The notes beneath the pieces are model-generated. The model was not told the origin of the DNA, searched no databases, and worked only from the letters and a program-made list of their open reading frames with translations. The position numbers and the translations under genes are program-made. 64,000 nt of DNA, taken from positions 1 to 64,000 of the forward strand of contig CAVXVN010000004.1 in assembly GCA_963765265.1 (NCBI GenBank), read 5' to 3'. Origin of the DNA: Bacillus_BD sp963765265 (lineage in GTDB: Bacteria; Bacillota; Bacilli; Bacillales; Cytobacillaceae). Positions 1 to 8,600 of this stretch are shown piece after piece; positions within the stretch are counted from its first letter, which is position 1, and each line of letters begins with the position of its first letter.

Positions 1-41
1 GTGGAGCTGACAAATACTAATCGGTCGAGGACTTAACCAAA
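1..41 (+). rRNA. 23S ribosomal RNA, 3' end (partial)
   Basis: The first 40 or so bases match the conserved 3' terminus of Bacillus 23S rRNA: the GTGGAGCTGAC start, a TACTAATCGGTCGAGGAC core and the ACTTAACCAA end. The body of the gene lies to the left of the window. A 5S gene and a tRNA follow at normal spacing, so this is the end of an rrn operon. The exact 3' end is uncertain by a few bases. Confidence 0.9.
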
Positions 42-118
42 ATGAAATAAACACTTGTTACTTTATTGATGATTGTCTGTTATCTAGTTTTGAAGGAACA
101 AACCTTCAAACAAAATAG

Positions 119-235
119 TTTGGTGACGATGGCGAGAAGGTCACACCCGTTCCCATACCGAACACGGAAGTTAAGTTTCTCAGCGCCGATGGTAGTTGGG
201 GGTTCTCCCCCTGTGAGAGTAGGAAGTCGCCAAGC
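119..235 (+). rRNA. rrf: 5S ribosomal RNA
   Basis: The block reads as a Bacillus 5S rRNA. It has a TTTGGTGACGATGGCGAGAA start, the invariant loop with CCGTTCCCATACCGAACACG, and a GTGAGAGTAGGAAGTCGCCA end that pairs with the 5' strand. Its length of about 117 nt is normal. It lies 78 bp after the 23S end. ORFs called across it on either strand are artefacts. Confidence 0.95.
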
Positions 236-254
236 TGTTTTAATATAATATTGT

Positions 255-328
<74 letters not shown>

Positions 329-372
329 TCAAAAAAAGTGGCTTAACCCAAGAGGTTAAGCCACTTTTTTTG
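329..372 (+). terminator. Rho-independent terminator after tRNA copy 1
   Basis: AGTGGCTTAACC, a 5-base loop, then GGTTAAGCCACT followed by seven T. The perfect 12-bp stem ends the rrn-tRNA transcript. Confidence 0.9.
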
Positions 373-636
373 ATTTGGAAAACGTTAAAAATGACATTAA
401 ACATAACTATTTTTGAGAAATCAAATTCTATCGACATAAAATAAGGCGAGTGTTCTTCTATAATGAAGAGACGAAATAATTCTAAATTTTTAACCATTCC
501 ATGTACTTTAAAATAGGGATCACTTGATCGTTCTTTATGAAATATGGGGATAATCTAGTGTTAGCAAGTCATTCTAAGAATTCTACTGATTTCACTTCGC
601 ATGAAACACCAAATGAAATAGAAAGGAATGATAAAA

Positions 637-699
637 ATGAAAGCGATTGGAAAGCTTCAAGACAGGCTCAAAGAATTAACCGATGCCATTGCGTTTTAA
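637..699 (+). pseudogene. Truncated 5' end of the ORF at 1093 (copy 1)
   Basis: ATG at 637 after AAAGGAATGAT starts a 20-codon reading frame. Its first 18 residues match the ORF at 1093 (start MKAIGKLQDRLK). It then runs into the duplicated tRNA leader and stops. It is the broken end of the tandem duplication and is unlikely to be functional. Confidence 0.6.
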
Positions 700-710
700 T
701 ATAATATCGT

Positions 711-784
<74 letters not shown>

Positions 785-830
785 TCAAAAAGGTGGCTTA
801 ACCCAAGAGGTTAAGCCATTTTTTTTGATT
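785..830 (+). terminator. Rho-independent terminator after tRNA copy 2
   Basis: GTGGCTTAACC, loop CAAGA, GGTTAAGCCA and eight T. It is the counterpart of the terminator at 329-372, with one arm slightly shortened by substitutions. Confidence 0.85.
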
Positions 831-1092
831 TGGAAAACGTTAAAAATGACATTAAACATAACTACTTTTGAGAAATCAAATTCTATCGACATAAAATAAG
901 GCGAGTGTTCTTCTATAATGAAGAGACGAAATAATTCTCAAGTTTTTAACCATTCCATTTACTTTAAAATAGAGATCACTTAATCATTCTTTATGAAGTA
1001 TGGGGACAATCTAGTGTTAGCAAGTCATTCTAAGAATTCTACTGATTTCACTTCGCATGAAACACCAAATGAAATAGAAAGGAATGATAAAA

Positions 1093-1233
1093 ATGAAAGC
1101 GATTGGAAAGCTTCAAGACAGGCTCAAAGGATTAACAGATGCCATTGTCCGTTTTCCGTTAACGACTTTATTCCTTTTAGCAGCTGCAATCATCAATGCT
1201 TACATTATTCGTAGAAGTACTTCTTTAATGTAA
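1093..1233 (+). CDS. Short membrane peptide, probably the truncated N-terminus of a larger membrane protein
   Basis: ATG at 1093 with ribosome binding site AAAGGAATGAT encodes 46 residues. An amphipathic start (MKAIGKLQDRLKGLTDAIV) is followed by one hydrophobic segment (about residues 21-39, RFPLTTLFLLAAAIINAYII) and a short basic tail. From memory the start resembles Bacillus DUF4153 membrane proteins, which are far longer, so this is probably a truncated remnant left next to the recombinase gene. That family link is unconfirmed. The ORF ends 44 bp before the recombinase start. Confidence 0.45.
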   Translation: MKAIGKLQDRLKGLTDAIVRFPLTTLFLLAAAIINAYIIRRSTSLM

Positions 1234-1277
1234 TGAGTTATAATAGGTCAAATGACCTTATTAGGGAGGAAAATAAA

Positions 1278-2123
1278 TTGAAAAAAAATTCTACTGAAGT
1301 TATTCCGCTGATTCTTGACTTTTGTTACTGGTTAAAAGAACAAAAGAAATCCCCTAGTACGATTAAAACGTATAGAACTGAATTAGAAAGATATCAAGAG
1401 TGGCTTCAAGAGAACAAAAGGGATATTCATCATTTAGAAAAGACAGATATCCTATCCTTTATTGTTTTTTTAGAACAAGAACAAAAAAGTTTGGCAACCA
1501 TTGATAAAAAAATTGGTGTGATCCGAACATTTGCTAAATTTTTAAAAAAACCAGAGCTGACTTTTGGAATTGAATTAAAACCGGTAGAAAAAAACAATGA
1601 CATTGAAACCTTGTCTATCATTGAATATACTCGGTTATTAAAAGAAGTAAAAAAAGAGGGAAACCTTAGAAATATAGCCATTGTTTATGTGCTCTTGCAC
1701 ACTGGCATTCGTGTTTCTGAATTGTGTAGATTAAATCGATCCAATGTTGATTTTATAAAAAATATATTGATTGTACAAAAAGATGAGGGAGAACGAGTGA
1801 TTCCTCTATCGCAAGAGTTAAGAGAACATTTACAGAATTACCTTGATTCTCACTCATTCGAAGAAGCAATTTTTATTTCCCCATCAGGAGAGCGTCTTAC
1901 AGAGAGAGCTGTACAATATATACTTAAAAAATTTAATGTGAATCCACAAAAACTTCGTCATACTTTTTGTCAAAGATTAATTGACAATAAAGTAGATTTG
2001 GAAACGGTTTCTCGACTTGCGGGACATAAGGATATTAATGTAACGAAAAGATATATAAAATCACAAATGAATAAACAAAAGTTAGAGGAAGATATCAATA
2101 AGGCTTTTACGGATGAACATTAA
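1278..2123 (+). CDS. Tyrosine recombinase / phage-type integrase (XerC/D-like)
   Basis: This 281-residue protein cuts and rejoins DNA through a tyrosine-DNA intermediate. TTG at 1278 is the chosen start because AGGGAGGA lies 7 bp upstream; an upstream ATG at 1233 lacks a site. The N-terminal half is a SAM-like core-binding domain (about residues 10-90). The catalytic domain shows box I Arg145 (TGIRVSEL), the LRHTF box with Arg227 and His228, His250 (LAGHKD) and nucleophile Tyr259 nine residues on. The usual first His of the H-x-L-R motif is Gln here (PQKLRH), which may alter activity. No phage genes follow, so it is a stand-alone recombinase near a duplicated tRNA. Confidence 0.88.
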   Translation: MKKNSTEVIPLILDFCYWLKEQKKSPSTIKTYRTELERYQEWLQENKRDIHHLEKTDILSFIVFLEQEQKSLATIDKKIGVIRTFAKFLKKPELTFGIELKPVEKNNDIETLSIIEYTRLLKEVKKEGNLRNIAIVYVLLHTGIRVSELCRLNRSNVDFIKNILIVQKDEGERVIPLSQELREHLQNYLDSHSFEEAIFISPSGERLTERAVQYILKKFNVNPQKLRHTFCQRLIDNKVDLETVSRLAGHKDINVTKRYIKSQMNKQKLEEDINKAFTDEH

Positions 2124-2177
2124 GGTAGGTTGTCTGATGTGTTTTGAGCAATATGAGTATTCGAAAGAAAGTTTGAT

Positions 2178-2212
2178 CAAAACTCTGTATTAATACAGGG
2201 TTTTCTTTTTTT
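2178..2212 (+). terminator. Probable terminator of the recombinase gene
   Basis: AAACTCTGTATTAATACAGGGTTT forms a hairpin with CCTGTATT-type arms and is followed by a TTCTTTTTTTG tract 55 bp after the recombinase stop. Confidence 0.6.
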
Positions 2213-2362
2213 GCTTTTGTTAATATAAAAGGAAATAATCAAAAAAATAGCATAATAATGTCTTAACCGTATATGGTAAAATAAGGTTATAAGATGAGAT
2301 GAACAGAGCCTGAGATTGTTTTATTAATATTAGTCTTTCAGTAGTTATGAGGAGTTTATTTT

Positions 2363-2932
2363 ATGGAAATTTCATTAATAAGACATGGAAAATCTAAACA
2401 TATAGACAATACTAAAATGACTTGTAAAGAATTTAATGAATGGATTAAAAAATATGATGATAGTGGGGTTTTTGAAGAAAACTCTTACCCATTAGAAACG
2501 CTTGAAAAAATAGCAACAGCAAATATTGTCATCACTAGCGATTTAAAAAGGTCTATCCAATCAGCAAAGATTCTAAATCCTAATATAAAATTGATTTCAG
2601 ACCCCTTGTTTCGTGAAACAGAACTACCTAATGTTCCAACAAAAATAGGGGGATTAAAGTTAAATCCGAATATCTGTGCTGTGATTTTAAGATGTCTTTG
2701 GTTTTGTGGTTATTCGTGGGGCTGCGAGTCCCTGAAAAACGCAAAAGACAGAGCAAAAATCGCATCTGATTTATTGGTTGAGTATGCGCAGGAACAAACA
2801 ACAGTAGCTTTAGTAGGCCATGGATTTTTTAATATGTTAATAGCTAAAGAACTGCAAAAAATGGGTTGGAAATGTGAAAGAAAAGTAAATTCAAAGCATT
2901 GGAATTGTACCACATATTCCTTCATTAACTAG
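2363..2932 (+). CDS. Histidine phosphatase family protein
   Basis: A 189-residue member of the phosphoglycerate-mutase-like histidine phosphatases. The catalytic RHG motif is at residues 7-9 (SLIRHGKS) and the second histidine lies in VALVGHGFF near residue 153. A conserved Arg-containing SDLKRSIQSA segment fits the phosphate pocket. The ribosome binding site is ATGAGGAG. The substrate cannot be read from sequence. The PstS-like gene starts 18 bp later, so the two may be co-transcribed. A decayed partial copy lies at 28373-28606. Confidence 0.85.
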   Translation: MEISLIRHGKSKHIDNTKMTCKEFNEWIKKYDDSGVFEENSYPLETLEKIATANIVITSDLKRSIQSAKILNPNIKLISDPLFRETELPNVPTKIGGLKLNPNICAVILRCLWFCGYSWGCESLKNAKDRAKIASDLLVEYAQEQTTVALVGHGFFNMLIAKELQKMGWKCERKVNSKHWNCTTYSFIN

Positions 2933-2950
2933 AGGAGCAAGGAGGAAATA

Positions 2951-4105
2951 ATGAAAATATTCGGCACTGTACTGACTATTATCGTATTTGGGTTCTTTGG
3001 ATTAGTAGCAACAATCATTGCATCATTAACAAGAAATGCCGAGTTTTATACAGTTTTTATTCCAACTATTACAATTGGTCTCATTATTGCTATCATTCTA
3101 GCGATTTATGGAAAATTGAAAGATAAACGACCGAAAGTGAGTGCAATTATCTTTTTCTCATTATGTGTTATTTCCGTAGCTGTATTTGAAGGTTATCAAA
3201 CCTATCTAAAGTCTATTGAAATTGCCAGTACACAAGACGTAGATTTATCAGAATATCGTCCGTTTGCTGAAAATACAAAAGCGGTATCTTTAAATGAACC
3301 GTCTACTTTTAAAATTAAAGACAATCTACCGTTATTAGATGGAGCAACAGCTTTATACCCAGTTTATTCTGCGTTTGTTCAAGCTGTATATCCACAAAAA
3401 GATTATCCATTAGAAGAAAGTGAGGTTGTTTCCAGTCAAACTACTCATGCTTTTGAACGTTTATTAAATGGAGAAGTTGATATCATATTTATTGCACATC
3501 CTTCCGAGGAGCAAATAAAAAGTGCTGAGCAACAAGGGGTTGAACTCACCTTAACTCCGATTGGGAGAGAGGCCTTTGTTTTCCTTGTACATTCTAATAA
3601 TCCAGTAGACGAACTCTCCATAGAACAGATTCAAGGGATTTATTCCGGAGATATTACCAATTGGAAAAATGTAGGTGGGAAGGATGAAGAAATCCGTGCG
3701 TTTCAACGTCCTGATGGAAGTGGTAGTCAATCAGCATTAATCAATGTGATGGACGGTATTCCATTAATGGACCCTCCCTCAGAGGATATTGTTTCTGCGA
3801 TGGGAGGCATTATTAGAGAAACCACTAATTATCAAAACCGAACGAATGCAATTGGGTTTTCATTTAGACACTTCTCTCAGAATATGGTTGAAAGTGAAAA
3901 AATTAAAACTATTGCTGTAGAGGGAATTTTGCCTACAAAGGAAAATATTCAAAACGAAACCTATCCAATTGTAGATAAATTTTATGCCATAAGTGCTGGT
4001 AGTGATAATCCTCATATAAAGGCATTTACCGATTGGATGCAATCTGAACAAGGCCAAGAGATTGTTAACCGAACGGGATATGTCCCTTTAGATACTAGTT
4101 ATTAA
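2951..4105 (+). CDS. Membrane-anchored PstS-like substrate-binding protein
   Basis: 384 residues with AAGGAGG just before the ATG. Three hydrophobic segments (about 5-27, 34-54 and 64-82) precede a periplasmic-binding-protein-like domain (about 115-380). That domain shows LLDGATALYPVYSAF, the hinge RPDGSGSQSAL and NAIGFSFR, as in phosphate-binding PstS-type proteins. The multi-span N-terminus instead of a lipobox is unusual and ties the domain to the outer face of the membrane. No pstCAB genes are nearby, so a sensing or scavenging role is possible but inferred. Confidence 0.8.
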   Translation: MKIFGTVLTIIVFGFFGLVATIIASLTRNAEFYTVFIPTITIGLIIAIILAIYGKLKDKRPKVSAIIFFSLCVISVAVFEGYQTYLKSIEIASTQDVDLSEYRPFAENTKAVSLNEPSTFKIKDNLPLLDGATALYPVYSAFVQAVYPQKDYPLEESEVVSSQTTHAFERLLNGEVDIIFIAHPSEEQIKSAEQQGVELTLTPIGREAFVFLVHSNNPVDELSIEQIQGIYSGDITNWKNVGGKDEEIRAFQRPDGSGSQSALINVMDGIPLMDPPSEDIVSAMGGIIRETTNYQNRTNAIGFSFRHFSQNMVESEKIKTIAVEGILPTKENIQNETYPIVDKFYAISAGSDNPHIKAFTDWMQSEQGQEIVNRTGYVPLDTSY

Positions 4106-4141
4106 TGAACTTATGATTATAGAAGTGGGACAAAATAATGA

Positions 4142-4197
4142 AAATAAGTGACCAGGCACCATCCAGAAAATTGGATGGTGCCTGTCACTTATTTTTT
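4142..4197 (+). terminator. Long palindromic terminator after the PstS-like gene
   Basis: AATAAGTGAC, AGGCACCATCC, an 8-base loop, GGATGGTGCC, GTCACTTATT and a T-run. The 22-bp near-perfect stem is typical of Bacillus intergenic terminators. Confidence 0.85.
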
Positions 4198-4289
4198 AGT
4201 TTTATCTTTATGCAGTGAATGTTCTGTGAATTATATATGAAGAAGTTGATACTGGTTTAAAAATTTCACAAAAAGTTAATAAAAAACAA

Positions 4290-4361
4290 GTTGTAAATGT
4301 TATATAAGTCAAATAAACTATATATAAGAGTTTGATTATATAATGGAAGGGTGGATGTTTT
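4290..4361 (+). promoter_or_regulatory. Probable arsR promoter and operator region
   Basis: The stretch before arsR holds a perfect TATAAT at 4339-4344 and a split inverted repeat (TCAAA at 4309, TTTGA at 4331) spanning the AT-rich TATATATAAG. ArsR repressors bind such repeats over the promoter. No clear -35 box is present, and the TATAAT is very close to the TTG start, so the true start point is uncertain. Confidence 0.4.
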
Positions 4362-4658
4362 TTGGACAATATTGAACTTATGGCGAAACAACTAAAGGCT
4401 GTGAGTGATCCTAATCGATTAAAGTTATTAGCCTGTCTTAAAAATGGAGAATTATGTGCTTGTGATTTTGTTGATGTATTAAATGTTTCTCAACCTGCTG
4501 TCAGTCAACAATTGAAAAAGTTAAAAGAAGCTGGAATTATTGTCGAAAGACCAGCAGGAGTATGGAAGCATTATCGACTAAACGATGATTTGCCGTCATA
4601 TATTCAAGCCATTATTGATCAGTTGGAAGCGCACTCAATCATAAAATGCGATTGTTAA
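4362..4658 (+). CDS. arsR: ArsR family arsenic-responsive repressor
   Basis: 98 residues from a TTG start behind GGAAGGGTGG. This winged-helix ArsR/SmtB repressor has the recognition helix VSQPAVSQQLKKLKEAG and the metalloid site NGELCACDF (the C-x-C of classical ArsR) near residues 30-36. A C-terminal CDC motif is a possible extra thiol site. It heads an operon with acr3, arsD and arsA and would release DNA when arsenite or antimonite binds. Confidence 0.92.
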   Translation: MDNIELMAKQLKAVSDPNRLKLLACLKNGELCACDFVDVLNVSQPAVSQQLKKLKEAGIIVERPAGVWKHYRLNDDLPSYIQAIIDQLEAHSIIKCDC

Positions 4659-4680
4659 TAAACATTCATAAGGAGTGAAA

Positions 4681-5742
4681 ATGATGTCCAATGAAAGTGT
4701 AACGAAAAAGTTATCCTTTTTAGACCGGTATTTAACGGTATGGATCTTCGCGGCTATGGTGTTAGGGATCCTGATTGGGGTAGTATTACCTAATTTTAAA
4801 GAGGTGCTGGATACCTTCTCTGTTGGGACAACGAATATTCCGATTGCGGTCGGTTTGATTATTATGATGTATCCGCCACTTGCGAAAGTGAAATATGAAG
4901 AAATGTGGCGTGTTTTTAAAGATTGGAAAGTACTTTTACTATCCTTATTCCAGAATTGGTTGTTAGGACCTTTTCTCATGTTCTTTTTAGCCATTATCTT
5001 TTTACGTGATTATCCAGAATATATGGCTGGTTTGATTATGATTGGGCTTGCTCGTTGTATTGCTATGGTTATTGTCTGGAATGACTTAGCACGTGGAGAT
5101 CGTGAATATGTAGCAGGATTAGTAGCGTTTAACTCTGTATTCCAGATCTTATTTTATTCCGTTTTTGCTTATTTCTTTTTAAATGTCCTTCCTGGTGTAT
5201 TTGGATTAGAAAATTTATCCGTATTCATCTCGATGTGGGAGATTACGAAAAGTGTGCTCATTTATTTAGGAATTCCATTTTTCGCTGGTATGTTAACACG
5301 TTTTATTGGGTTAAAGCTGAAGGGGAAGGATTGGTATGAAAACAAATTTCTACCTAAAATCTCTCCTTTCACACTGATCGCGTTATTATTTACGATTGTG
5401 ATGATGTTCTCTTTAAAAGGAGATCAAATCATCGCTTTACCAATGGATGTTGTCCGTATTGCCATTCCATTGCTCATTTACTTCTTAATCATGTTTGCTG
5501 TATCCTTCTTTGCTTCTCGTAAAGCCGGTGCTTCGTATCCAGTTACTGCAGCACTTTCCTTTACAGCTGCAAGTAATAACTTCGAATTAGCCATTGCTGT
5601 AGCGGTTGCGGTATTTGGGATTAACAGTGGGGTTGCATTTGCTGCCGTTATTGGTCCACTAGTAGAAGTTCCTGTTCTTATTGCCCTTGTCAGTGTAGCC
5701 TTGCGTTGGGAAAAGAAATATTTTCGAACCGTCAAGTTGTAA
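4681..5742 (+). CDS. acr3: ACR3 family arsenite efflux transporter
   Basis: About 353 residues with ten hydrophobic segments. The family-typical start is LSFLDRYLTVWIFAAMVLG and the conserved Cys block is MIGLARCIAMVIVWNDLA. The last third carries FTAASNNFELAIAVAVA, characteristic of ACR3 rather than E. coli-type ArsB. AAGGAG at 4670-4674 suits ATG 4681 (ATG 4684 is also possible); GTG 4675 overlaps that site. It begins 23 bp after arsR. It exports arsenite and could be energised by ArsA. Confidence 0.93.
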   Translation: MMSNESVTKKLSFLDRYLTVWIFAAMVLGILIGVVLPNFKEVLDTFSVGTTNIPIAVGLIIMMYPPLAKVKYEEMWRVFKDWKVLLLSLFQNWLLGPFLMFFLAIIFLRDYPEYMAGLIMIGLARCIAMVIVWNDLARGDREYVAGLVAFNSVFQILFYSVFAYFFLNVLPGVFGLENLSVFISMWEITKSVLIYLGIPFFAGMLTRFIGLKLKGKDWYENKFLPKISPFTLIALLFTIVMMFSLKGDQIIALPMDVVRIAIPLLIYFLIMFAVSFFASRKAGASYPVTAALSFTAASNNFELAIAVAVAVFGINSGVAFAAVIGPLVEVPVLIALVSVALRWEKKYFRTVKL

Positions 5743-5819
5743 ATGATGAAAAAAGCATTCGTTAAGGAAACATACCTTGTTTAATTAACATTTTTTGAAA
5801 AAGAACAAGACAACAGCAT

Positions 5820-5846
5820 AACCAAGAGGAACTCTCTCTTGGTTTT
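5820..5846 (+). terminator. Hairpin with T-run between acr3 and arsD
   Basis: AACCAAGAG, a 7-base loop, CTCTTGGTT then TTCTT. It could end arsR-acr3 transcripts or act as a leaky attenuator before arsDA. Confidence 0.65.
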
Positions 5847-5858
5847 CTTCAAAGGAAA

Positions 5859-5878
5859 AAATAAGCAAATGCTTATTT
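5859..5878. promoter_or_regulatory. Perfect palindrome before arsD, candidate ArsR/SmtB-type operator
   Basis: AAATAAGCA-AA-TGCTTATTT is a perfect 9-2-9 inverted repeat. It sits after the acr3 terminator and 10 bp before the arsD ribosome binding site. Its size, AT-richness and position resemble ArsR/SmtB operators, suggesting a second repressor-controlled promoter for arsDA. Binding is inferred. Confidence 0.5.
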
Positions 5879-5901
5879 AATCATATATGGGAGGTTTTAA
5901 C

Positions 5902-6264
5902 ATGACGAAAGTAGAAATTTTTGATCCGGCAATGTGTTGTTCAACAGGTGTGTGCGGTCCTAGTGTGGATCCAGAGCTAACAAGAGTAGCATCTGCGGTT
6001 TATTCATTAGAACAAAAAGGCTTTAATATTAAACGTTATCAACTAACAAGTGATCCTGATAAATTTGCAGAAAACGAGGAAATTACTCGTGCTTTTAAGG
6101 AAAAAGGACCCGATGCTTTACCCGTTGTTTTAGTCAATGACAAGGTAGTAAAAGTGGGAACCTATCCAACCAATGAAGAATTTGCCCAATGGTTTGAGGT
6201 ACAACCCGAAGAGCTTACTGAAAAACCAAAATCGCGAATTACGTTTAATTTAAATGAACTTTAA
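5902..6264 (+). CDS. arsD: ArsD arsenite metallochaperone
   Basis: 120 residues. ATG 5902 follows GGGAGG, while an in-frame ATG at 5887 overlaps that site and is rejected. The N-terminus has the paired cysteines of ArsD (FDPAMCCSTGVCGPSVDP; Cys-Cys and a third Cys), which hand arsenite to ArsA. Thioredoxin-like fold residues such as ALPVVLVNDKVVKVGTYP follow. It lies 24 bp before arsA. Confidence 0.93.
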   Translation: MTKVEIFDPAMCCSTGVCGPSVDPELTRVASAVYSLEQKGFNIKRYQLTSDPDKFAENEEITRAFKEKGPDALPVVLVNDKVVKVGTYPTNEEFAQWFEVQPEELTEKPKSRITFNLNEL

Positions 6265-6288
6265 TTCATTTGGAAGAAGGAAAAAAAT

Positions 6289-8056
6289 ATGTATCCATCA
6301 TTCAGTCCAAATCATATTGAGACCCAATTTTTATTTTTAACAGGAAAAGGTGGGGTAGGAAAAACATCCACAGCTTGTGCGACAGCCGTTGCATTAGCAG
6401 ATAGTGGAAAAAAAGTATTACTCATTAGTACAGATCCTGCTTCCAATCTACAAGATGTTTTTGGCATCGAATTAACGAGTACACCTAAAGCCGTTCCAGC
6501 TGTTGAAAATTTATTTGCAAGCAATATAGACCCTGAAGCATCAGCAAAAGCCTATCGTGAAAGTGTTGTTGGTCCATATCGCGATAAATTTCCAGAAGCA
6601 GTAATCGCTACAATGGAAGAACAATTATCAGGTGCTTGTACAGTTGAAATTGCTGCATTTGATGAATTTACAGGGTTTCTTACCAATAGTGAAATCATCA
6701 ATCAATACGATCATATTATCTTTGATACAGCTCCAACAGGTCATACGCTAAGACTTTTACAGCTTCCAACTGCTTGGAATGGATTTTTAGAAGAAAGTAC
6801 ACACGGTGCCTCCTGTTTGGGACCTTTATCTGGATTAGCGGATAAAAAAGACCTGTATTCAAGTGCAGTATCGGCTCTTTCTGAACCAACTAAAACGACA
6901 CTTATATTGGTAACCAGACCAGATGTTTCAACCCTTTTAGAAGCAGATCGTGCTTCAAAGGAGCTTAAAGAGATTGGGATCCAAAACCAAATGCTTATCA
7001 TAAACGGTCTTCTTCAACATCACCATGAAGACGATGAAATTTCATCCGCTTTTTATCATCGACAAAGAGATGCATTAAAGCAAATGCCAGATCAATTTAA
7101 AAGAGACCATTACGTACTCGTTACCATATGTTTCATACTCCTTAACGGGAGTGGAAAATCTTCGAAATCTATTTAAACCATACGAGGTTTCAACCCTTGA
7201 GTTGAATGCGGAAGCTCAACCGGTAAATCTCCCAGGATTAAAAGCGATCATTGAGGATTTTTCGAGTCATGGTACAAAGTTGATTTTTACCATGGGTAAG
7301 GGTGGCGTAGGGAAAACAACCGTTGCATCAGCCATTGCCGTGGGTCTAGTGGAAAAAGGACATCGTGTTCATTTAACCACAACAGATCCTGCAGCTCATC
7401 TAGAATATCAATTTCAACAGGATCATCTCAATCAGAATTTAACCATTAGCAGCATTAATCCTAAAGTAGAGGTTGAAAAATACAAAGCTGAAGTGATTGC
7501 TAAATCAAGTAAGGACTTAGATGAAGCTAGTCTCGCCTACTTAAAAGAGGATTTAGAATCACCCTGTACAGAGGAAATTGCCATTTTCCAAGCCTTTGCA
7601 GAAGTGGTAGCTAAATCAGAAAATGAAATGGTCGTCATTGATACAGCACCGACAGGGCATACCTTACTATTGTTAGATGCATCAGAGTCTTATAGTAAAG
7701 AAATCGAAAGGTCAACAGGAGAAGTACCGGAAAGTGCAAGAAAACTGTTGCCGCAAATTCGAAATGCAAAAGAAACGGCTGTTGTGATTGTCACACTTGC
7801 GGAAGCTACACCTGTTTTAGAAGCATCGAGATTACAGGATGATTTAAGACGAGCCAGTATCAATCCAAAATGGTGGGTCATTAATCAAAGCTTATCTGCT
7901 ACAAATACGAGCGATCCTATATTAAAAGGGAAAGCAATAGCAGAAAAGGAATGGATTCAAGAGGTAAATGAAAACAAAGCTGAGAAAACGGCTATTATTC
8001 CTTGGTTACCTGAAGAAAAGGTTGGATACGACAAGCTAAAAGATTATATCCGTTAA
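6289..8056 (+). pseudogene. arsA: ArsA arsenite-stimulated ATPase, split by one frameshift
   Basis: Together the two frames give a full-length ArsA of about 588 residues. Each half has its own P-loop (GKGGVGKTS near residue 22 and GKGGVGKTT in the second half), its own DTAPTGHTL signature, and the conserved Cys that binds arsenite (SGACTVEIA, ESPCTEEIA). The frame changes near 7125: frame 1 reads HYVLVT and then nonsense, while the next frame reads PYVSYSLTGVENLRNLF, the normal linker. One base must be deleted or two inserted to join them. This is either a sequencing error or a recent knockout. It would energise Acr3. Confidence 0.9.
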
Positions 8057-8068
8057 TCGGCAGGAGGA

Positions 8069-8152
8069 ATAGCTAAAACAGCTAGACCAAAAATTAGTGT
8101 AAAACCAGAAATGAAAGAAGCGTTAAAAAGAATCTATCCAAAAGTAAAGTAA
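8069..8152 (+). CDS. Small basic ORF in the ars operon, possible ATA start
   Basis: A 27-codon open frame follows CAGGAGG at a good distance but begins with ATA, or with ATG at 8111 for a 13-codon peptide. It reads AKTARPKISVKPEMKEALKR then IYPKVK: basic, amphipathic and protein-like. It could be a real small gene with a rare start, or a mutated or miscalled ATG. No function is recognised. Confidence 0.4.
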   Translation: MAKTARPKISVKPEMKEALKRIYPKVK

Positions 8153-8172
8153 AAATAAAGGAGAGAAATACA

Positions 8173-8439
8173 ATGAAAATTACAGATGAAGCTAGACAAC
8201 TTTTAGAAGACTTTTTAACTAAAAAAGGGGCTGAAGGGATTCGAATTTCTTCTGTTGCTGGTGGGGGCTGCGGGTCACAATTTACGATGAACTTAGTTCC
8301 ACCCAAGGAGTCAGATAAGGTTGAAACCATTAACGGAATACAGGTAGCATTCGATTCACAAGTTACTGGCACTGAAGAATTGACTTTAGATAAAGAAGGG
8401 ACACGGTTAGTTTTAATTGATGCTAGTAGCTGTTGCTAA
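8173..8439 (+). CDS. HesB/IscA-like protein of the ars operon
   Basis: 88 residues with GGAGAG before the ATG. The A-type carrier fold is suggested by EGIRISSVAGGGCGSQFTMNL in the middle and a C-terminal DASSCC. Classical IscA uses one Cys near the middle and C-G-C near the end; here only the middle Cys and the terminal Cys pair remain, which could bind arsenite as well as iron-sulfur clusters. Such proteins occur in Bacillus ars operons. A direct role in resistance is inferred. Confidence 0.7.
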   Translation: MKITDEARQLLEDFLTKKGAEGIRISSVAGGGCGSQFTMNLVPPKESDKVETINGIQVAFDSQVTGTEELTLDKEGTRLVLIDASSCC

Positions 8440-8462
8440 TAATAAAAACAAATAGAAAAGAA

Positions 8463-8600
8463 GAGATGACTTTCAATTTATTATTTTCGATAGTTATCTC
8501 CATTTCTGTTGTGTTTAACAGGCTGTTTTACTAATATATATCATTTGAAAGAACCCAACGCTTAATGCATTGGGTTCTTTTTGGGATGTTAAAATTGTAG
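8463..8600 (-). repeat. Duplicate of the 5' end and upstream region of the HAD gene at 22293
   Basis: This stretch matches 22267-22400 almost base for base: the first HAD codons (antisense ATGACTTTC...TTATTATTTTC), the ATAGTTATCTCCATTTCTGTT leader, TTTAACAGGCTGT and the AAAGAACCCAACGC terminator. No HAD reading frame continues to the left, so only the gene start is left here. Confidence 0.8.
8548..8584 (+). terminator. Terminator hairpin AAAGAACCCA / TGGGTTCTTT
   Basis: A 10-bp stem, a loop and a T-run about 110 bp after the ars operon. It probably ends that transcript. The same hairpin recurs at 22350-22385. Confidence 0.8.

Noticed and set aside
1278..2123. Recombinase as sign of a resident prophage
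   Set aside because: No phage structural, replication or lysis genes follow; the next genes are a phosphatase and a PstS-like protein.
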